This document shows, piece after piece, positions 61,850 through 64,000 of a stretch of DNA of 64,000 nt. Position 1 is the first letter of the stretch. Every line of letters begins with the position of its first letter. Source of the DNA: Stutzerimonas stutzeri KOS6 (GTDB lineage: Bacteria; Pseudomonadota; Gammaproteobacteria; Pseudomonadales; Pseudomonadaceae); the NCBI RefSeq assembly GCF_000307775.2, contig NZ_KK020676.1:246681-310680 (forward strand). The letters are read 5' to 3'. The translations under genes and the position numbers were made by a program. The notes below the pieces were generated by a model, which saw nothing but the letters and a program-made list of their open reading frames with translations, was not told the origin of the DNA and did not search any database.

Positions 61850-63748
61850 ATGCCCAAGACGTTCCATGAGATTCCTCGGGTGCGCCCCGCGACGCCCGTT
61901 CTTGACCGAGCGGCGACACCCGAGCAGCTGCGCCGACTGAGCGAGGCGGAACTCGAAGAGCTTGCCAACGAACTGCGCCAGGAGCTGCTCTATAGCGTCG
62001 GCCGCACCGGCGGGCATTTCGGTGCCGGCCTCGGCGTGATCGAACTGACCATCGCCCTGCACTACGTCTACGACACGCCGGACGATCGGCTGGTGTGGGA
62101 CGTCGGCCATCAGGCCTATCCGCACAAGATCCTTACCGGACGCCGTGAGCGCATGGCCACGCTGCGCCAGAAGGACGGCCTGGCCGCCTTCCCGCGTCGC
62201 TCGGAAAGCGAATACGACACCTTCGGCGTCGGTCATTCCAGCACCTCGATCAGCGCCGCCCTGGGCATGGCGGTCGCCGCCCGTCTGAAAGGCGAGCAGC
62301 GCAAGTCGATCGCCGTGATCGGCGATGGCGCGCTCACTGCCGGCATGGCCTTCGAGGCGCTCAACCACGCCCCGGAAGTCGGCGCCAACATGCTGGTGGT
62401 GCTCAACGACAACGACATGTCGATCTCGCGCAACGTCGGCGGGCTGTCCAACTACCTGGCCAAGATTCTCTCCAGCCGCACCTATTCGAGCATGCGCGAA
62501 GGCAGCAAGAAGATCCTCTCGCGCCTGCCGGGCGCCTGGGAAATCGCCCGCCGCACCGAGGAATACGCCAAGGGCATGCTGGTGCCCGGTACCCTCTTCG
62601 AGGAGCTGGGCTGGAACTACATCGGCCCCATCGACGGCCACGACCTGCCCACCCTGATCGCCACCCTGCGCAACATGCGCGACCTCGACGGCCCGCAGTT
62701 CCTTCATGTAGTGACCAAGAAGGGCAAGGGCTTCGCCCCGGCCGAAGCCGACCCGATCACCTGGCATGCGATCAGCAAGCTGGAGCCGGTCGGCGCACCG
62801 CCGGCACCGAAGAAGCCCGCCGGGCCGAAGTATTCGAATGTGTTCGGCCAGTGGCTGTGCGACATGGCCGCCGCCGACGCACGGCTGACCGGCATCACCC
62901 CGGCGATGAAAGAAGGCTCCGACCTGGTGGCCTTCAGCGAGCGTTATCCCGATCGTTACTTCGATGTCGCCATCGCCGAGCAGCACGCGGTGACGCTGGC
63001 AGCCGGCATGGCCTGCGAAGGCCTGAAGCCGGTGGTGGCGATCTACTCGACCTTCCTCCAGCGCGCCTACGACCAGCTGATCCATGATGTCGCGGTGCAG
63101 AACCTCGACGTGCTGTTCGCCATCGACCGCGCCGGACTGGTCGGCGAAGACGGTCCGACCCATGCCGGCAGTTTCGACCTCTCCTACCTGCGCTGCATCC
63201 CCGGCATGCTGGTGATGACGCCCAGCGACGAGAACGAGATGCGCCGCATGCTCACCACCGGCTATCACTTCGAAGGCCCGGCTGCGGTGCGCTACCCGCG
63301 TGGCAGCGGCCCCAACGCCGCCATCGAACCGGGGCTGGAACCGCTGGAGATCGGCAAGGCGGTGGTGCGCCGTCAGGGCAGCAAGACCGCGCTGCTGGTG
63401 TTCGGCGTGCAGCTGCCCGAGGCGCTGCGGGTCGGCGAGGCGCTGGACGCCACTGTGGTCGACATGCGTTTCGTCAAGCCGCTGGATGAAGCCCTGTTGC
63501 GCGAGCTGGCGGCCAGTCACGCGCTGCTGGTGACGATCGAGGAGAACAGCATCATGGGCGGCGCCGGCAGCGCGGTGGCCGAGTTCCTTGCCGCCGAAGG
63601 CGTGCTGCGACCGATCCTGCACCTGGGCCTGCCGGATTACTACGTCGAGCACGCCAAGCCCAGCGAAATGCTCGCCGAATGCGGCCTGGATGCCGCCGGC
63701 ATCGAAGCGGCCGTACGCAAGCGCCTCGCAGCACTCGGCGGGGCCTGA
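61850..63748 (+). CDS. dxs: 1-deoxy-D-xylulose-5-phosphate synthase
   Basis: Thiamine-diphosphate enzyme joining pyruvate and glyceraldehyde 3-phosphate, the first step of the MEP isoprenoid pathway. The 632-residue product has [16 protein letters not shown], the thiamine motif [15 protein letters not shown] and a transketolase-type second half with [13 protein letters not shown] and [12 protein letters not shown]. The ATG at 61850 gives [13 protein letters not shown]. Its 3' end is repeated downstream at 63888. Confidence 0.98.
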   Translation: MPKTFHEIPRVRPATPVLDRAATPEQLRRLSEAELEELANELRQELLYSVGRTGGHFGAGLGVIELTIALHYVYDTPDDRLVWDVGHQAYPHKILTGRRERMATLRQKDGLAAFPRRSESEYDTFGVGHSSTSISAALGMAVAARLKGEQRKSIAVIGDGALTAGMAFEALNHAPEVGANMLVVLNDNDMSISRNVGGLSNYLAKILSSRTYSSMREGSKKILSRLPGAWEIARRTEEYAKGMLVPGTLFEELGWNYIGPIDGHDLPTLIATLRNMRDLDGPQFLHVVTKKGKGFAPAEADPITWHAISKLEPVGAPPAPKKPAGPKYSNVFGQWLCDMAAADARLTGITPAMKEGSDLVAFSERYPDRYFDVAIAEQHAVTLAAGMACEGLKPVVAIYSTFLQRAYDQLIHDVAVQNLDVLFAIDRAGLVGEDGPTHAGSFDLSYLRCIPGMLVMTPSDENEMRRMLTTGYHFEGPAAVRYPRGSGPNAAIEPGLEPLEIGKAVVRRQGSKTALLVFGVQLPEALRVGEALDATVVDMRFVKPLDEALLRELAASHALLVTIEENSIMGGAGSAVAEFLAAEGVLRPILHLGLPDYYVEHAKPSEMLAECGLDAAGIEAAVRKRLAALGGA

Positions 63749-63793
63749 CGCAAAATTTTTTATCCGCACAGCCCCGACGCGGCCGCAGCCTCC

Positions 63794-63999
63794 GCAGGGT
63801 GGGCTTTAGCCCACCGACCGACACGCACAAGGCATGGGCGCTGGTGAGCTGAAGCCCACCCTACGGTACTCCCCGGATGTGGCCTGGGAAGCGGCCGTAC
63901 GCAAGCGCCTCGCGGCACTCGGCGGGGGCTGACGCGACGATTTTTGTCCGCACAGCCCCGACGCGGCCGCAGCCCCCGTAGGGTGGGCTTTTGCCCACC
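63794..63999. repeat. Three GTAGGGTGG-type repeats after dxs
   Basis: Units lie at 63794-63815 (forward), 63843-63864 (inverted, ending CCCACCCTAC) and 63978-63999 (forward). The first and third belong to the duplicated dxs-end segment; the middle one forms a head-to-head pair with the first. Confidence 0.8.
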
Positions 64000-64000
64000 A
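63888..64000 (+). pseudogene. Partial tandem copy of the dxs 3' end
   Basis: From 63888 the sequence repeats 63704 onward at an offset of 184 (183 after one deletion), covering the last 14 codons of dxs, the stop, the following spacer and the first repeat unit. The frame is kept ([13 protein letters not shown], then Gly instead of Ala, then TGA) but no start or upstream part is present. It runs to the window edge. Confidence 0.85.

Overview
The window is high-GC gammaproteobacterial chromosome, best matched by Pseudomonas sensu lato and most like the stutzeri group (Stutzerimonas). The evidence is the gene content and order: pilSR beside bamD, gcbA-ctpL, rnr-rlmB-rpsF-rpsR-rplI-dnaB-alr, hflKC-hflX-hfq-miaA-mutL-amiB-tsaE-nnrD-queG, and eat-eutBC. 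Short palindromic repeats beginning GTAGGGTGG are scattered between genes. Species placement is inference from memory of these loci.

Layout. 1-3473 (minus): clpB (C-terminal part outside the window) behind a sigma-32-type promoter, then pgeF and rluD. 3679-8049 (plus): bamD, a small PP0621-type protein, and pilS-pilR, the two-component system of type IV pili. 8207-13187: a DUF2333 gene diverging from gcbA (diguanylate cyclase) and ctpL (chemoreceptor); ctpL has a three-repeat PHO box. 13236-26266 (minus): ygiQ, alr, dnaB, the S6/S18/L9 ribosomal operon with promoter, leader hairpin and terminator, an orphan hybrid histidine kinase, rlmB and rnr. 26471-26761: two identical tRNA-Leu(CAG) genes. 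26966-39923 (minus): purA, hisZ, hflC, hflK, hflX, hfq, miaA, mutL, amiB, tsaE, nnrD, many overlapping by 1-13 bases. 40002-45427: queG, an FtsH-type protease, a YceK lipoprotein, ubiX and mpl.

45676-51192 is an ethanolamine-use cluster: aldehyde dehydrogenase, ethanolamine permease, EutB and EutC. Two sites match the -24/-12 consensus of sigma-54 promoters. Together these genes import ethanolamine, split it to acetaldehyde and ammonia, and oxidise the acetaldehyde. A palindromic repeat splits eutB from eutC. mtfA and ppa follow.

The accessory part is about 52890-59514: a compact 6.6-kb integrative element lodged at the ppa transcription terminator. The terminator sequence is present at both ends as a 24-base direct repeat. 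The element carries a P4-type tyrosine integrase, paired 12-base-period repeats near each end, an AlpA-type regulator, small unknown proteins, a primase-helicase fusion, an iteron-rich origin-like segment and unknown membrane proteins. It has no capsid, packaging or conjugation genes, so it looks like a phage-satellite-type replicon. To its right lie a decayed hipA-like gene fused to a HipB-like domain, then xseB-ispA-dxs. The last 113 bases repeat the 3' end of dxs.
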